A DNA stretch of 64,000 bases, from NCBI RefSeq assembly GCF_002564045.1, contig NZ_PDJK01000002.1:4216001-4280000 (forward strand). The letters run 5' to 3'. Of the stretch, positions 17,978 through 26,572 are shown piece after piece. This DNA comes from Amycolatopsis sulphurea. GTDB taxonomy: Bacteria > Actinomycetota > Actinomycetes > Mycobacteriales > Pseudonocardiaceae. The first letter of the stretch is position 1; each line of letters starts with the position of its first letter. The notes beneath the pieces were generated by a model. That model had not been told where the DNA came from. It saw only the letters and a program-made list of their open reading frames with translations, and did not search any database. Made by a program: the position numbers and the translations under genes.

Positions 17978-18525
17978 ACGAGGCTGAAACGGCACTGTGG
18001 TGGGCGCGTGTCCGCGCCGCTGGCCCGCAATGCGTGTCACCGAACAGCACTTTCCCCGCGGGAATGCTGCGCCTGGTCGAGCCCGACGTCACGGCGGTGT
18101 GGCTGCTGACAGTGGTTCCCGAGGGCGCGAGACCCAGCGTATCGGAAGAGTTGGGACTACCTGCGCTTACCGTTGAAAAGCCCAATGACACCGCGCGCGT
18201 GCTCGCCGCGTGCCTGCGCTGCTGCTGGGCGGAACCGACCGGACCGATTTGGCCAGGAATGCCCGCGTCCAAGGATGAGGTTGCCGCGGTGTTCGGGGAG
18301 ATCACCAACCGGGACGAGGCCGCTTCCAACCGAGCCTTGCTCGAGGCGATCCGGCGCCTGGCTGGCGCCGCCTGGCTGCTGTGGGACGAACCAGGCCAGA
18401 CGGTGAGCCTCGGTCCGCGAGTCGCCGCATGGGGATCAGCGGATCTGAGCACCTTACGCGAGCTGTGGCGGATGCTGCCCTCTTTCGCCGAAATCGGCCG
18501 CAGCGACGCCGGAGGGCTACGATGA
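17974..18525 (+). CDS. unrecognised small protein, second gene of the SMC operon
   Basis: 183 aa, GTG start inside the GTGA overlap, GGGGGAG upstream. Helical, with a repeated tryptophan-rich pattern (ETALWWARVRAAG, RRLAGAAWLLWDE) and a C-terminal helix ending GRSDAGGLR. No catalytic motif is visible. By position it may be a KITE-like or MukE-like accessory, but sequence alone does not show it. It overlaps the following gene by ATGA. Confidence 0.6.
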   Translation: MNEAETALWWARVRAAGPQCVSPNSTFPAGMLRLVEPDVTAVWLLTVVPEGARPSVSEELGLPALTVEKPNDTARVLAACLRCCWAEPTGPIWPGMPASKDEVAAVFGEITNRDEAASNRALLEAIRRLAGAAWLLWDEPGQTVSLGPRVAAWGSADLSTLRELWRMLPSFAEIGRSDAGGLR

Positions 18526-19193
18526 CCAGCGCGAACGTGGCACATCCGGTGTTCGAACCGATCCTCGCCGAGCTGAGTGAACACCACCGCGACGAAGTCC
18601 TCGCCGCATTCGCGGCGGTAGAACACAGTGCCCACCCGGTGCCCGAGGTGCAGATGCTGGCATTGCGGGATGCCACACTACGCCGGGACCTCCAGCGGCT
18701 GCTACATCCAGTGGGACGGACGCTGGTCCCGGTGGGCGGTGCGCACTGGACGTCGGGGTACCGCGACGACATTGCCGCCGAACTGACTGCCGCGGGCTGG
18801 AACGCCCTCCCGGTCATCGATCGAGCTGTGCTTGTACTGGTGTTGATCCACTCGGTCGCGATTCCCCGTAGCCAGGGAATACTGTCCGGCGACTCCTGGA
18901 TCTCCGCGCAACCGACGCCAGCCGATGAGCTTCTTCGCCACGCGCGGCTAGGAAAAGGTGATATTCGCGCGGCTCTGCAGAGGTTGCGTGCTGCTGGACT
19001 CGTACAGCTCGCGCCCACTCGTGGCCGGGGCTCCGTCGGCGGGGCCGCCTACGTGCCCGGTTCCCAACTTCACCGGCTGACACCCGTGGCGCGTCGCGCG
19101 CTGCAGCAAGAGTTGATTCTGGCTGCCGCACCGCACAGCCCACTAGCTGCCGCGATACGAGCACGCCGCGCGCATCCCCGAGGAGAACAGTGA
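18522..19193 (+). CDS. winged-helix (MukE/JetB-like) subunit, predicted
   Basis: 223 aa from ATG at 18522. Residues about 75-170 (VLVLVLIHSVAI, then DELLRHARLGKGDIRAALQRLRAAGLVQ) look like a winged helix with a wing at PTRGRGSVGGAAYVPGS. The tail is basic (AIRARRAHPRGE). Condensin-like systems pair the SMC with winged-helix KITE subunits, so this is the most plausible MukE/JetB counterpart. It overlaps the SMC gene start by GTGA. The assignment is structural inference only. Confidence 0.58.
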   Translation: MTSANVAHPVFEPILAELSEHHRDEVLAAFAAVEHSAHPVPEVQMLALRDATLRRDLQRLLHPVGRTLVPVGGAHWTSGYRDDIAAELTAAGWNALPVIDRAVLVLVLIHSVAIPRSQGILSGDSWISAQPTPADELLRHARLGKGDIRAALQRLRAAGLVQLAPTRGRGSVGGAAYVPGSQLHRLTPVARRALQQELILAAAPHSPLAAAIRARRAHPRGEQ

Positions 19194-22100
19194 GCACAGC
19201 CCGAACCTGGTCTGCGGCGGGCGGCGATTCTGGCCCGTTCGACGTCGTCGGCGAGCGGGTGCTGGTCGGCATCCAAGTGGTCGACATCTCTCGGTTGTCC
19301 ACGCACCCAGTACCGATGGTCAGCCAGGGACTGGTCACAGTCGCGGGCCAAGGCCCGAAGGACTCCAACGGTGCCGGGAAGTCCTCATTGATTGCCGCGG
19401 TGAGCTTGCTGCACGCAGATGAGCAATGGCGACTGGCCAGTGGGGCGGCCGGGGCTGCGGAGCTGCTGTTCACCGCCGAACTCGCCGCGCAAGAAGGTCG
19501 CTGGTCCAACGTCGACTGGGGGTACGTCATCGGCGTGTTCGCCGACCCCCGCGCCGGCACAACCGACGAGCTGTCAGCCAGCGCCCTGACGGTGTGGCTG
19601 CGGATTAACCGCAAGGCATCACACGTACACCTGCGCTGGAAGGACGGGCTCTACGTCCCCTACGGGGCGACCGAGTCCGAACGCGCCGCCGGAGTCGACA
19701 CGTTGTGGGATCGTCTCCCGACCAGCAACGGACGTACCGACTTCCACGCGAACCGGCTCGCGTCCGTCCTGTACGGCAGCCACGTGCGGTGCGTGTCATT
19801 CCTGTCAACCTCGGTGCGTTCCAGCCCAGCGGCCAACCTGCTCGCACAACCTCTCAACGACCTGGCCCCCCGACGGATCTTCGACGCCATCGCCACGTTG
19901 ACCGGGCTGGATCGCGAACTCGAACAAGAGCAGGCCCTCCGGTCGACGGAGTACACCCACCGCACCGACGTCCTCAATGCCGACGGAGATCTCAAAAGCT
20001 GGGAACACGAAATGGCGGTCGTTGAGGCCGGCATTGCCCTGCGCGGCGAAGCTCGCCACCTATTGGACGATGCGAACGCGTCGTGGCGAGCCCGCTGCGC
20101 CCGACGCTTCCTCGACGCAGTCGCCCGCATCGACGAGATCCGCCTTGACCTCAGCGCGCTGGAGCACCACACCACGGGCCTGAAGGCACAGCTGTCCACC
20201 GTGGAAGACGACCTTTCAGGGTTGACCGACGATGAGGAGTTTGATCGCAACTTCCGCGAAGTCGAAGGACGCTGGAACACACTCAGCGCGCGTGACCAGC
20301 ACCTGGACACTCAACATCAGATCGCCGCCAAAGAGCTGGAGGGCCTCGGCGTGAAACATCGGGACCTCTCGGCCAAATCTCGCGCTGCCGACGGACGCAA
20401 CGTCGAGACCGCGCAGGCTGAGGAAGCCGACGCTCACGCAGCCGTGGAACGGGCTCTCGGATCCAGGGGAGTCGCCGAAGAGGCCGAGAACCAAGCGAGT
20501 AGGCGGCTGGCCGCCGCCGAATCCGGTGAGGACGTTGCCGCGGACGAGCTGCAGGCGTTGCGCGAGGCGGGGATCCCTGCCGCCACATTGTTGGACGTCG
20601 TCCAACTTGACCCCGACCAGCGACACATTTGGGAACCCCGCCTCGTTCCCTATCGCGATGCCGTCGTGATCCCACGCGGGCACGCAGGCCAAGCTCAGGA
20701 GAAACTGGCGGGGCGGCCAGGATCGGCGACGCTCGTCGTCGCCGATCCGCCTCGAACGCACGCGCCCACCCAGAGCACCAGCCTGCCGGCGAGCGCCGAT
20801 ATGAGGTTCGACCTCACCACGTTCTTGACCACGATCCTCGAGCGGACTGGCGCTCAACCTGCGGAGGTCGACGTGGCCGCCGGCGTGATCGTCGTGGCCG
20901 AGTTCGCCGAACCGCTCACCGGCCGGGCCGCGCGCATCGCCGCAGCCCGCGCTGAACATCGCGCGAAAGCTGGTCTTCTTACCGAAGCCAACCAGCTTCT
21001 CGCTGCGGCCCGGCGCAAGCTGTCCCGAGCCAAAACCCGTACCGAAGCAGCCATGGCCGGTGACGAAGCGAACGCGACCGAGCTGAAGATGTCGGAACTG
21101 CGAGGGGCCAACGAGGTGCGAGAGGAACAGCGCGAAAAGCTGAAGCCTTTACTGGACGCGGCCCGCGTGGCCTATACCGACGCGCTGGGCGCAGGGAAAG
21201 CACGCGAGGAACAGATCAAGAACCTGAATGGCGCCAAAAGTCGCCTTGAGGGTGAGCTGACCGCGCAGGACAAAACCAAGACGAAGCTCACCGACGAGCG
21301 GTCGGCTCTGGACCTTCCCGGCCGCGAAGCGGCCTGGGGGGACTCGCCCGGGGGCGCGCACCGGTTCCTGCTGGCCCTGCCTGCCGAGCAGCAGTCCCGC
21401 ACTACCGCAGCGTGGAACGACGAGACCTGCTATCAAGTCAACGAGGTAGTGCGGCGGTGTTTCCCCGAGGGCACACCACACGACGAGATGCCCGCCGAGA
21501 TCCGGGAACTGCTCATCGAACAACGATGGCAACGCGGCGGACTGGACACTCGAGCCGGACTGGTTCCTGCGCTCATCCGCGCGCTGCGTACCCATCTATC
21601 CCAGACCGAACAACACGACCTTTACCAGCAGCAGCAAATCGCCACCCAGCGTGCGCAGCGCACCGGTGACCTGGCGAAGGCACGGAAAGGCTTGAGCGAG
21701 GCCGAGCAGACCTCGCGTGCGCACCGGGCCTCGCTTGCTCTCGGAATCAAGGCGAGGCTCAAGAAAGTCAGCGAAGAATTCGACCGCCTCGACCAGCGGT
21801 ACGGCGGCTACGGGGCGAGCCTGGACTACCCGGAACCCGAGCCACCCGCAGAGCCTGATCGGCCGTGGCGGTGGACCGTCACACCCAAGTGGCGGCGCGC
21901 CGAGGGACAACGGATGTCGGGCTACAACCTTCGTAGCAACACCGCCCAAATGGACGAGAAGGCCGTCAAGTTGGTGTGTGCCGCCGCGCTTGCTGGAGGA
22001 GGTAGTCGGCCCTTGCTGCTCGTTCTCGATGAACTCGGCCGCAACCTCGGCAAGCAGCATCGCCGTGAGGCGGTTGCGCTGTTCGAGCAAATCGGGAAAG

Positions 22101-22354
22101 ACCGCAACATCACCGTGATCGGTGCGTTACAGGACGACATGGAGCGCTACGCCATCGAGGCATCTGGGCTCTACATCAAACTCCGCCGCCGGTCCGACAG
22201 TATGGCCTACAACGAAGCACCTGTCATCGTCGGAGACGAAACCAACCGCGCCCGCGTCGAACTACTCCGTGAATGGTTGGCCTCCTATCGCCCTGTCACC
22301 GACATTGCCGACGATGAGTGCGGTAAGGACCATTCTGGCGACGGTGTGGCGTGA
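19190..22354 (+). CDS. SMC-like coiled-coil ATPase
   Basis: 1054 aa, GTG start with AGGAG 4 nt upstream. Walker A is at residues about 55-66 (DSNGAGKSS). Long charged coiled coils follow (about 230-450 and 590-720). They flank a globular hinge-like part near LDVVQLDPDQRHIWEPRL and SATLVVADP. The C-terminal head has MSGYNLRSNTAQMDEKAVKL and Walker B LLLVLDELG (Asp947-Glu948), then VIGALQDDMERY. This is an SMC/Rad50/MukB-type architecture, but 1054 aa with a long first head lobe and DELGRNLG instead of the usual DEAF-like Walker B end. ABC-type ATPases of this shape extrude or clamp DNA. It is the core of the five-gene operon. Confidence 0.8.
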   Translation: MSTARTWSAAGGDSGPFDVVGERVLVGIQVVDISRLSTHPVPMVSQGLVTVAGQGPKDSNGAGKSSLIAAVSLLHADEQWRLASGAAGAAELLFTAELAAQEGRWSNVDWGYVIGVFADPRAGTTDELSASALTVWLRINRKASHVHLRWKDGLYVPYGATESERAAGVDTLWDRLPTSNGRTDFHANRLASVLYGSHVRCVSFLSTSVRSSPAANLLAQPLNDLAPRRIFDAIATLTGLDRELEQEQALRSTEYTHRTDVLNADGDLKSWEHEMAVVEAGIALRGEARHLLDDANASWRARCARRFLDAVARIDEIRLDLSALEHHTTGLKAQLSTVEDDLSGLTDDEEFDRNFREVEGRWNTLSARDQHLDTQHQIAAKELEGLGVKHRDLSAKSRAADGRNVETAQAEEADAHAAVERALGSRGVAEEAENQASRRLAAAESGEDVAADELQALREAGIPAATLLDVVQLDPDQRHIWEPRLVPYRDAVVIPRGHAGQAQEKLAGRPGSATLVVADPPRTHAPTQSTSLPASADMRFDLTTFLTTILERTGAQPAEVDVAAGVIVVAEFAEPLTGRAARIAAARAEHRAKAGLLTEANQLLAAARRKLSRAKTRTEAAMAGDEANATELKMSELRGANEVREEQREKLKPLLDAARVAYTDALGAGKAREEQIKNLNGAKSRLEGELTAQDKTKTKLTDERSALDLPGREAAWGDSPGGAHRFLLALPAEQQSRTTAAWNDETCYQVNEVVRRCFPEGTPHDEMPAEIRELLIEQRWQRGGLDTRAGLVPALIRALRTHLSQTEQHDLYQQQQIATQRAQRTGDLAKARKGLSEAEQTSRAHRASLALGIKARLKKVSEEFDRLDQRYGGYGASLDYPEPEPPAEPDRPWRWTVTPKWRRAEGQRMSGYNLRSNTAQMDEKAVKLVCAAALAGGGSRPLLLVLDELGRNLGKQHRREAVALFEQIGKDRNITVIGALQDDMERYAIEASGLYIKLRRRSDSMAYNEAPVIVGDETNRARVELLREWLASYRPVTDIADDECGKDHSGDGVA

Positions 22355-23733
22355 CCGAAACTTTTCATCCAAAAGGGGAATTCCCCATGCCCGGCCACCC
22401 CGGTGTGCCAGAGGGACTCCGCGCCTACGCGCAGCCAACACACGCAGACGGCACATTCAACCACGACCGAGCCGGCCGCCCCAAAGTCCGGCGGGTACAC
22501 CTGCGCGCGCACCCACCCACTTCACCGCAGCGGCCAGACGGTCTCGTCAACGACGCCGACTGGAACTGGGCCACCAGCGCGCCCAGACGATGGACCACCA
22601 TCAGGAACAAACTCGATGATCGTGCTGATGACGTGGCGCTCGCCTTGGCCCGAGCAGGATGCGTTGACCTCGAACACGACTACCGATCAGGCACAATCTG
22701 CCATCCACCCCGAGGCTGGGCCCCTCACCCTGACCTGCGCGCAGCCCGGCAAGAGCAAAACAGCCAGCGCGCCGCTCGCCGGGCCGCTCAGGACGACGAG
22801 GTATGCCGTCTCGCTGCCGAGCTCGCCCACTATCCGGCCGCCGGGCCACTGGTAGCCATCCTCAAAGTACAACGGGACGGGCCCTACCGTGACCACGTCA
22901 TCGACGCTGCCCGAGCCTTCCTCACCGACGACATCACGACCGGCACAAGCCGGGCCGCGCCGTGGGCCGCTGTGCGCTGGCTCAAGCGCGGAGCGAAGGC
23001 GGACTACAACAGGGACCACGAGCCGCTTGCTGAAGGTGGTCAGGGTGCGGTCTACAGCGGCGCGCACAAATACACCCGCATACCCATCGCGCTGAAGCAG
23101 CTCCGCTTCAGCGATGAAGACGCCCTACACCGCATGCGCCGCGAGATCTCCATCGGGCACCTCTACGGAGAGCACCCGAACGTCATGCCGGTCCTGGACT
23201 CCGATCCGGACGGGAGGTGGTTCGTCATGCCGCTCGCGAACGGCAGTGCCGCCAGCCACGTGGAACGCCTACAGCGAGAAACAGGAGCCCTCCGGGACCT
23301 CGTCACAGCGGTCTGCGAAGGACTGCGCTGCCCACACACCGACGACAGGATCCATCGCGACATTAAGCCAGCGAACGTCCTGCTCCTCAACGGCAAGTGG
23401 GTCGTAGCAGATTGGGGGCTAGGCCGACAGCCCCGGGGGGAAACCAGCATTCCGCGTCGGACTCGAACCGGCACCGGCTTCGGCTCCGAGGGATTCGCCG
23501 CACCGGAGCTGTCGTCCGGAAGCCCCCACAATGTTACGGCCGCCGCCGACATCTACAGCATCGGGCGTCTCATCGCAGCCATCCTAACCGGGGAACGACC
23601 GGAGCAGAATCTCCCACTGCTGCCCGCCAGCGGGCCATGGATAGCTGTAGTGGCGGAGGCAACTCACCACAAGCCAACCGACCGGCCACAAGACGTGGGC
23701 GAATTCCTCCGCCTGCTCAAGGACATCCCGTGA
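22351..23733 (+). CDS. Ser/Thr protein kinase with novel N-terminal region
   Basis: 460 aa, GTG start overlapping the SMC stop. Residues 1-220 are unrecognised, polar and arginine-rich. The kinase domain spans about 225-460: glycine loop LAEGGQGAVYSG, Lys249 in ALKQL, HRD at 335-337 (IHRDIKPANVLL), DWG in place of DFG at 354-356, FAAPEL and DIYSIGRLIAAILTGE. All catalytic residues are present. There is no transmembrane or PASTA segment, so it is cytoplasmic, unlike PknB. As the last gene of a tightly overlapping operon it probably signals to, or is triggered by, the SMC complex. Confidence 0.83.
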   Translation: MTETFHPKGEFPMPGHPGVPEGLRAYAQPTHADGTFNHDRAGRPKVRRVHLRAHPPTSPQRPDGLVNDADWNWATSAPRRWTTIRNKLDDRADDVALALARAGCVDLEHDYRSGTICHPPRGWAPHPDLRAARQEQNSQRAARRAAQDDEVCRLAAELAHYPAAGPLVAILKVQRDGPYRDHVIDAARAFLTDDITTGTSRAAPWAAVRWLKRGAKADYNRDHEPLAEGGQGAVYSGAHKYTRIPIALKQLRFSDEDALHRMRREISIGHLYGEHPNVMPVLDSDPDGRWFVMPLANGSAASHVERLQRETGALRDLVTAVCEGLRCPHTDDRIHRDIKPANVLLLNGKWVVADWGLGRQPRGETSIPRRTRTGTGFGSEGFAAPELSSGSPHNVTAAADIYSIGRLIAAILTGERPEQNLPLLPASGPWIAVVAEATHHKPTDRPQDVGEFLRLLKDIP

Positions 23734-23816
23734 CCGTTCCCGCGCCGTTCCCAGCGCTGCTAGGCACAGAAAGTTCTGGTCCACCTCAGCTGAAAGACAT
23801 CTCAGGTTCTTAAAAG

Positions 23817-25049
23817 TCAAGCCGCAGCAGCGAGTGGAGGTGGAAAGGCCTGATGTTCGTCGAAAGGTTGTCCTGTTTGGAGGCAGTGGTGGAGCTGTCC
23901 GAGGAACTTGTTGAACAGGTGGCGTTGGGCCTGGTGGTTCCAGTCTCCGGCGGCGCGGCGGGTGTCGAAGTGTCTTCTCGCGCCGGGGCTGGCTCGCAGC
24001 GAGCTGAGGGCCCAGATCGGGCCGACCGCGGCGAGACGCCGGTTTTTGATGTGCCGGTGCGAGATCACGGTTTTCTTGCCGCTGGCGCGGGTGATCGGGG
24101 CGGCTCCGGCGTAGGCCTTGAGGCCGCGTGGGTCGTCAAAGCGGGTGCGGTCGTCTCCGATTTCGGCGAGCACCCGGGCGCCGGCCAGCGACCCCAGGCC
24201 GGGGAAGCTGGTGATGATCTCGGCGTCCGGGTGCCGCTCAAAATGGGTCCGCGTCGCCTCCGCGAGACTGTCGGCGGCCGTGCAGGCTGCTTCGAATTGG
24301 CTCAGCAGAGCGGAAAACTGGATGCCCATCGCGTTTTCCACGATCGGTGGCTGCCGCAACCGCTGCGATCGGAAGATTCCGTAGAGGCGATCAACGTCGG
24401 TATCGACGTTGCGTCGGCGCCCGGCCTTGGTCAGCAGCGTCCGCAGCCGTGCGCGGGTCAGCTTCGCCGCGAGCGCGGGTGTGGGGGCCGCGGTGAGGAC
24501 GGTGCGGGCGTCGCGGCGCGCCAGACCGCCCTCGGGCAGCCCGGCGAACGCGTCGAGCGCGGCGGGGTAGAACTCTTTGAGCAGCGAGCGGAGCTGGTTG
24601 CCCAGCTGCTGACGTGCCCAGACCGCGTCCTGCTGCGCTCGCGCGAGCACCCGGACGGCTTGGGCGAGGTCGGTGTCGGCGGGCAGCGGCCGGTGCGCGT
24701 CGGCGTCGGTGCGCACGATGTTGGCCAGCATCACCGCGTCCGCGGCGTCGGACTTCGCACCCGAAACCTGGTGGCGGGCCCGGTAACGCGACGCCGAGAG
24801 CGGGTTGATCGCGTAGATGGTGCGGCCGGTGGAACGCAACGCGGCCACCAGCAGCCCGCGGTCGGTCTCGATGCCCACGGGGATCGGGTTCTCGACGGTA
24901 TCCCCGGCCTCGGCAAGCAGGTTCAGCAGGCGAGCGAAGCCCGCCACGTCGTCACCGATCCGGGCCTTCGCGACCACGGTTCCGGTGTCGTCGATGATGG
25001 CGGCATCGTGGTGGGATTCGGCCCAGTCGATGCCGCAGAACAGTGTCAA
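23817..25049 (-). CDS. IS110-family DEDD transposase
   Basis: 410 aa from a TTG at 25049. The N-terminal RuvC-like DEDD domain begins FCGIDWAESHHDAAI and contains GAKSDAADAVMLA. The C-terminal transposase_20 part has ITSFPGLGSLAGARVLAEIG and LKAYAGAAPITRASG with the conserved Ser region. It lies in the island between the kinase operon and the next cargo gene. The ends were not identified; IS110 elements lack ordinary inverted repeats. Now known to work with a structured non-coding RNA in some members, but none is evident to me here. Confidence 0.9.
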   Translation of the reverse strand: MTLFCGIDWAESHHDAAIIDDTGTVVAKARIGDDVAGFARLLNLLAEAGDTVENPIPVGIETDRGLLVAALRSTGRTIYAINPLSASRYRARHQVSGAKSDAADAVMLANIVRTDADAHRPLPADTDLAQAVRVLARAQQDAVWARQQLGNQLRSLLKEFYPAALDAFAGLPEGGLARRDARTVLTAAPTPALAAKLTRARLRTLLTKAGRRRNVDTDVDRLYGIFRSQRLRQPPIVENAMGIQFSALLSQFEAACTAADSLAEATRTHFERHPDAEIITSFPGLGSLAGARVLAEIGDDRTRFDDPRGLKAYAGAAPITRASGKKTVISHRHIKNRRLAAVGPIWALSSLRASPGARRHFDTRRAAGDWNHQAQRHLFNKFLGQLHHCLQTGQPFDEHQAFPPPLAAAA

Positions 25050-25413
25050 GTTGCTCTGCCTCCTTCGATGTTTCTGCTGCTTACGGGTCCAGGCGGGGTC
25101 ACGCAGCGCCCTAATCGCGGGACTCGACGGTCCGTCATCTCAGTAGCCGTTCGTGACTCCAGCACACCGCAGGGACCTCGTTCTGTCGAAGAGCTCGAAG
25201 CTCGGGAACACATCGAGAGGTCACCTCCTGCGGCGGACTCGAGCAACGACATCCCACCACCACGATCACCAGCCCACCGGCAGACGCGCCGTTCTTTCAG
25301 AAGTCGTCGAACGACGGGAACACATAGGCGTCGCCCGCCGGCGGACCAGCACCAACCAACCCGGTTACGAGCCGGAAGAACTACCCCTACTACCGATTAG
25401 GATCATGTTGCCG
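25050..25413. other. gap between IS110 transposase and the next cargo gene
   Basis: Contains the IS110 right flank and two imperfect copies of a GGGAACACAT-bearing segment (about 25205 and 25317). No gene is seen, though an upstream-extended frame of the next gene is open through part of it. Confidence 0.4.
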
Positions 25414-26442
25414 ATGAGCCGCATTGCGCTCGAGCCGTACTTCTTGCACCAAGACCAGGTTCAGTCGCTCCTCGGAGAGCAGCGAACGGAGTCCGCACGA
25501 GCGCGGGCGGTCCGCAGGAGCGATCCCGAAGCAGCGCTGCCCTACGTGCTCGCCACAGAACTCGCCGAGGCGCTCTCCTCGCTGGGAATCGGCGAACTGG
25601 CAAGGCTTGTCCTGGAGCGGGACATACGTGCGGGGCAAGTCGTCGGCGCGGAGCTGGAGTTTTCGTTCCAGCGAGACCGGGACCGCGACGCCCCAGGCTT
25701 CAAGCCTGCCAGCTTCACGGCGGTGCTCGACGCGGGCGAGCCTGTGCGGGTCACCGGGACATTCAACGCGGCAAGAAAGGCCAGTTCCTCCGCGCCCGGC
25801 AACCTCAGTGGAAACAGGCGGGTCTACGTTATCGGGACGGTCACCAATCTAAGCGCCGAGCAAATCGAGCTCAGGCCGGCCTTCATCGGAATCAGATCGT
25901 TCGTCGACGATGAACTTGCCGCCAGAGGTCCAGCGCCGGGAGCGCGGGTTTACCCCAGCGATATCGGCCAGTTCAGCGGGATCGACTTCGCATCTCCCTT
26001 CGCCGACGCCGAAGGTGACGCGGTGCTGCATGTGCCGGAGGACACAGTGAAGCGCGCCTTTGCCGGACTGATCGGCGAATCGTACGTTCCGAAGGACTGG
26101 GGTGGCGAGCGCTCCGACCTCTATACGTCACGAGTGTTCGCCCGCGGGCGCCAGATGTCGGCCGCGTGGCTGTTCAAGGGGCCGGGCTTCCCTCGCGCGA
26201 TGGACGTCAAGGCCCTGGGTAAGAACGGCGACCAGATCGACCGGCTGTTCACCGAGCCCGCGGAGCTACTCGTTCTGCAGCACTGTCATCAGATCAAGCC
26301 GAGCGTGGTTGGCATGATGGACGCCTACGCCCACGACGCCCGGCACCCCCGCTTCTACATGATCATCGACGGGGCTGATACCGGACGCATACTGAGGTCG
26401 CTGGGTATGCTACCGGTAACTCCAGCACGTCCGCCTCTGTAG
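25414..26442 (+). CDS. unrecognised island protein with C-terminal nuclease-like segment
   Basis: 342 aa if started at 25414 (MSRIALEPYF; AGGA about 11 nt upstream); an ATG at 25405 is only 2 nt from it. Domains seen: a helical N-terminus (residues 1-80), a beta-rich middle with RDRDRDAPGFKPASFTAV and RRVYVIGTVTNLS, and a conserved-looking end with MDVKALGKNGDQIDRLF and LLVLQHCHQIKPSVVGMMD. The function is unknown; I cannot match it to a family. It sits between an IS110 element and a nuclease, convergent with the latter, inside the defence-like cargo, so a role in phage or plasmid defence is possible. Confidence 0.6.
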   Translation: MSRIALEPYFLHQDQVQSLLGEQRTESARARAVRRSDPEAALPYVLATELAEALSSLGIGELARLVLERDIRAGQVVGAELEFSFQRDRDRDAPGFKPASFTAVLDAGEPVRVTGTFNAARKASSSAPGNLSGNRRVYVIGTVTNLSAEQIELRPAFIGIRSFVDDELAARGPAPGARVYPSDIGQFSGIDFASPFADAEGDAVLHVPEDTVKRAFAGLIGESYVPKDWGGERSDLYTSRVFARGRQMSAAWLFKGPGFPRAMDVKALGKNGDQIDRLFTEPAELLVLQHCHQIKPSVVGMMDAYAHDARHPRFYMIIDGADTGRILRSLGMLPVTPARPPL

Positions 26443-26572
26443 ATCGAAAGGAACCGGAGCCTTGCGGCCAGAAAGCCCTAGGCAGACGCGAAAAGAAACC
26501 GAGCGCAATCGTTTAAGTGCGGAACTGAAAAGGATCGCGGTAATCGAGTCTTGCCGCCGGTTAAAATGCCGG

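Noticed and set aside
16742..23733. Canonical Wadjet JetABCD
   Set aside because: No JetD-like Toprim nuclease, and the first genes do not resemble the JetA/JetB sequences I know; only layout is similar.
16742..23733. BREX or Pgl system because of the kinase
   Set aside because: No PglX methyltransferase, PglZ phosphatase or BrxC-like ATPase is present.
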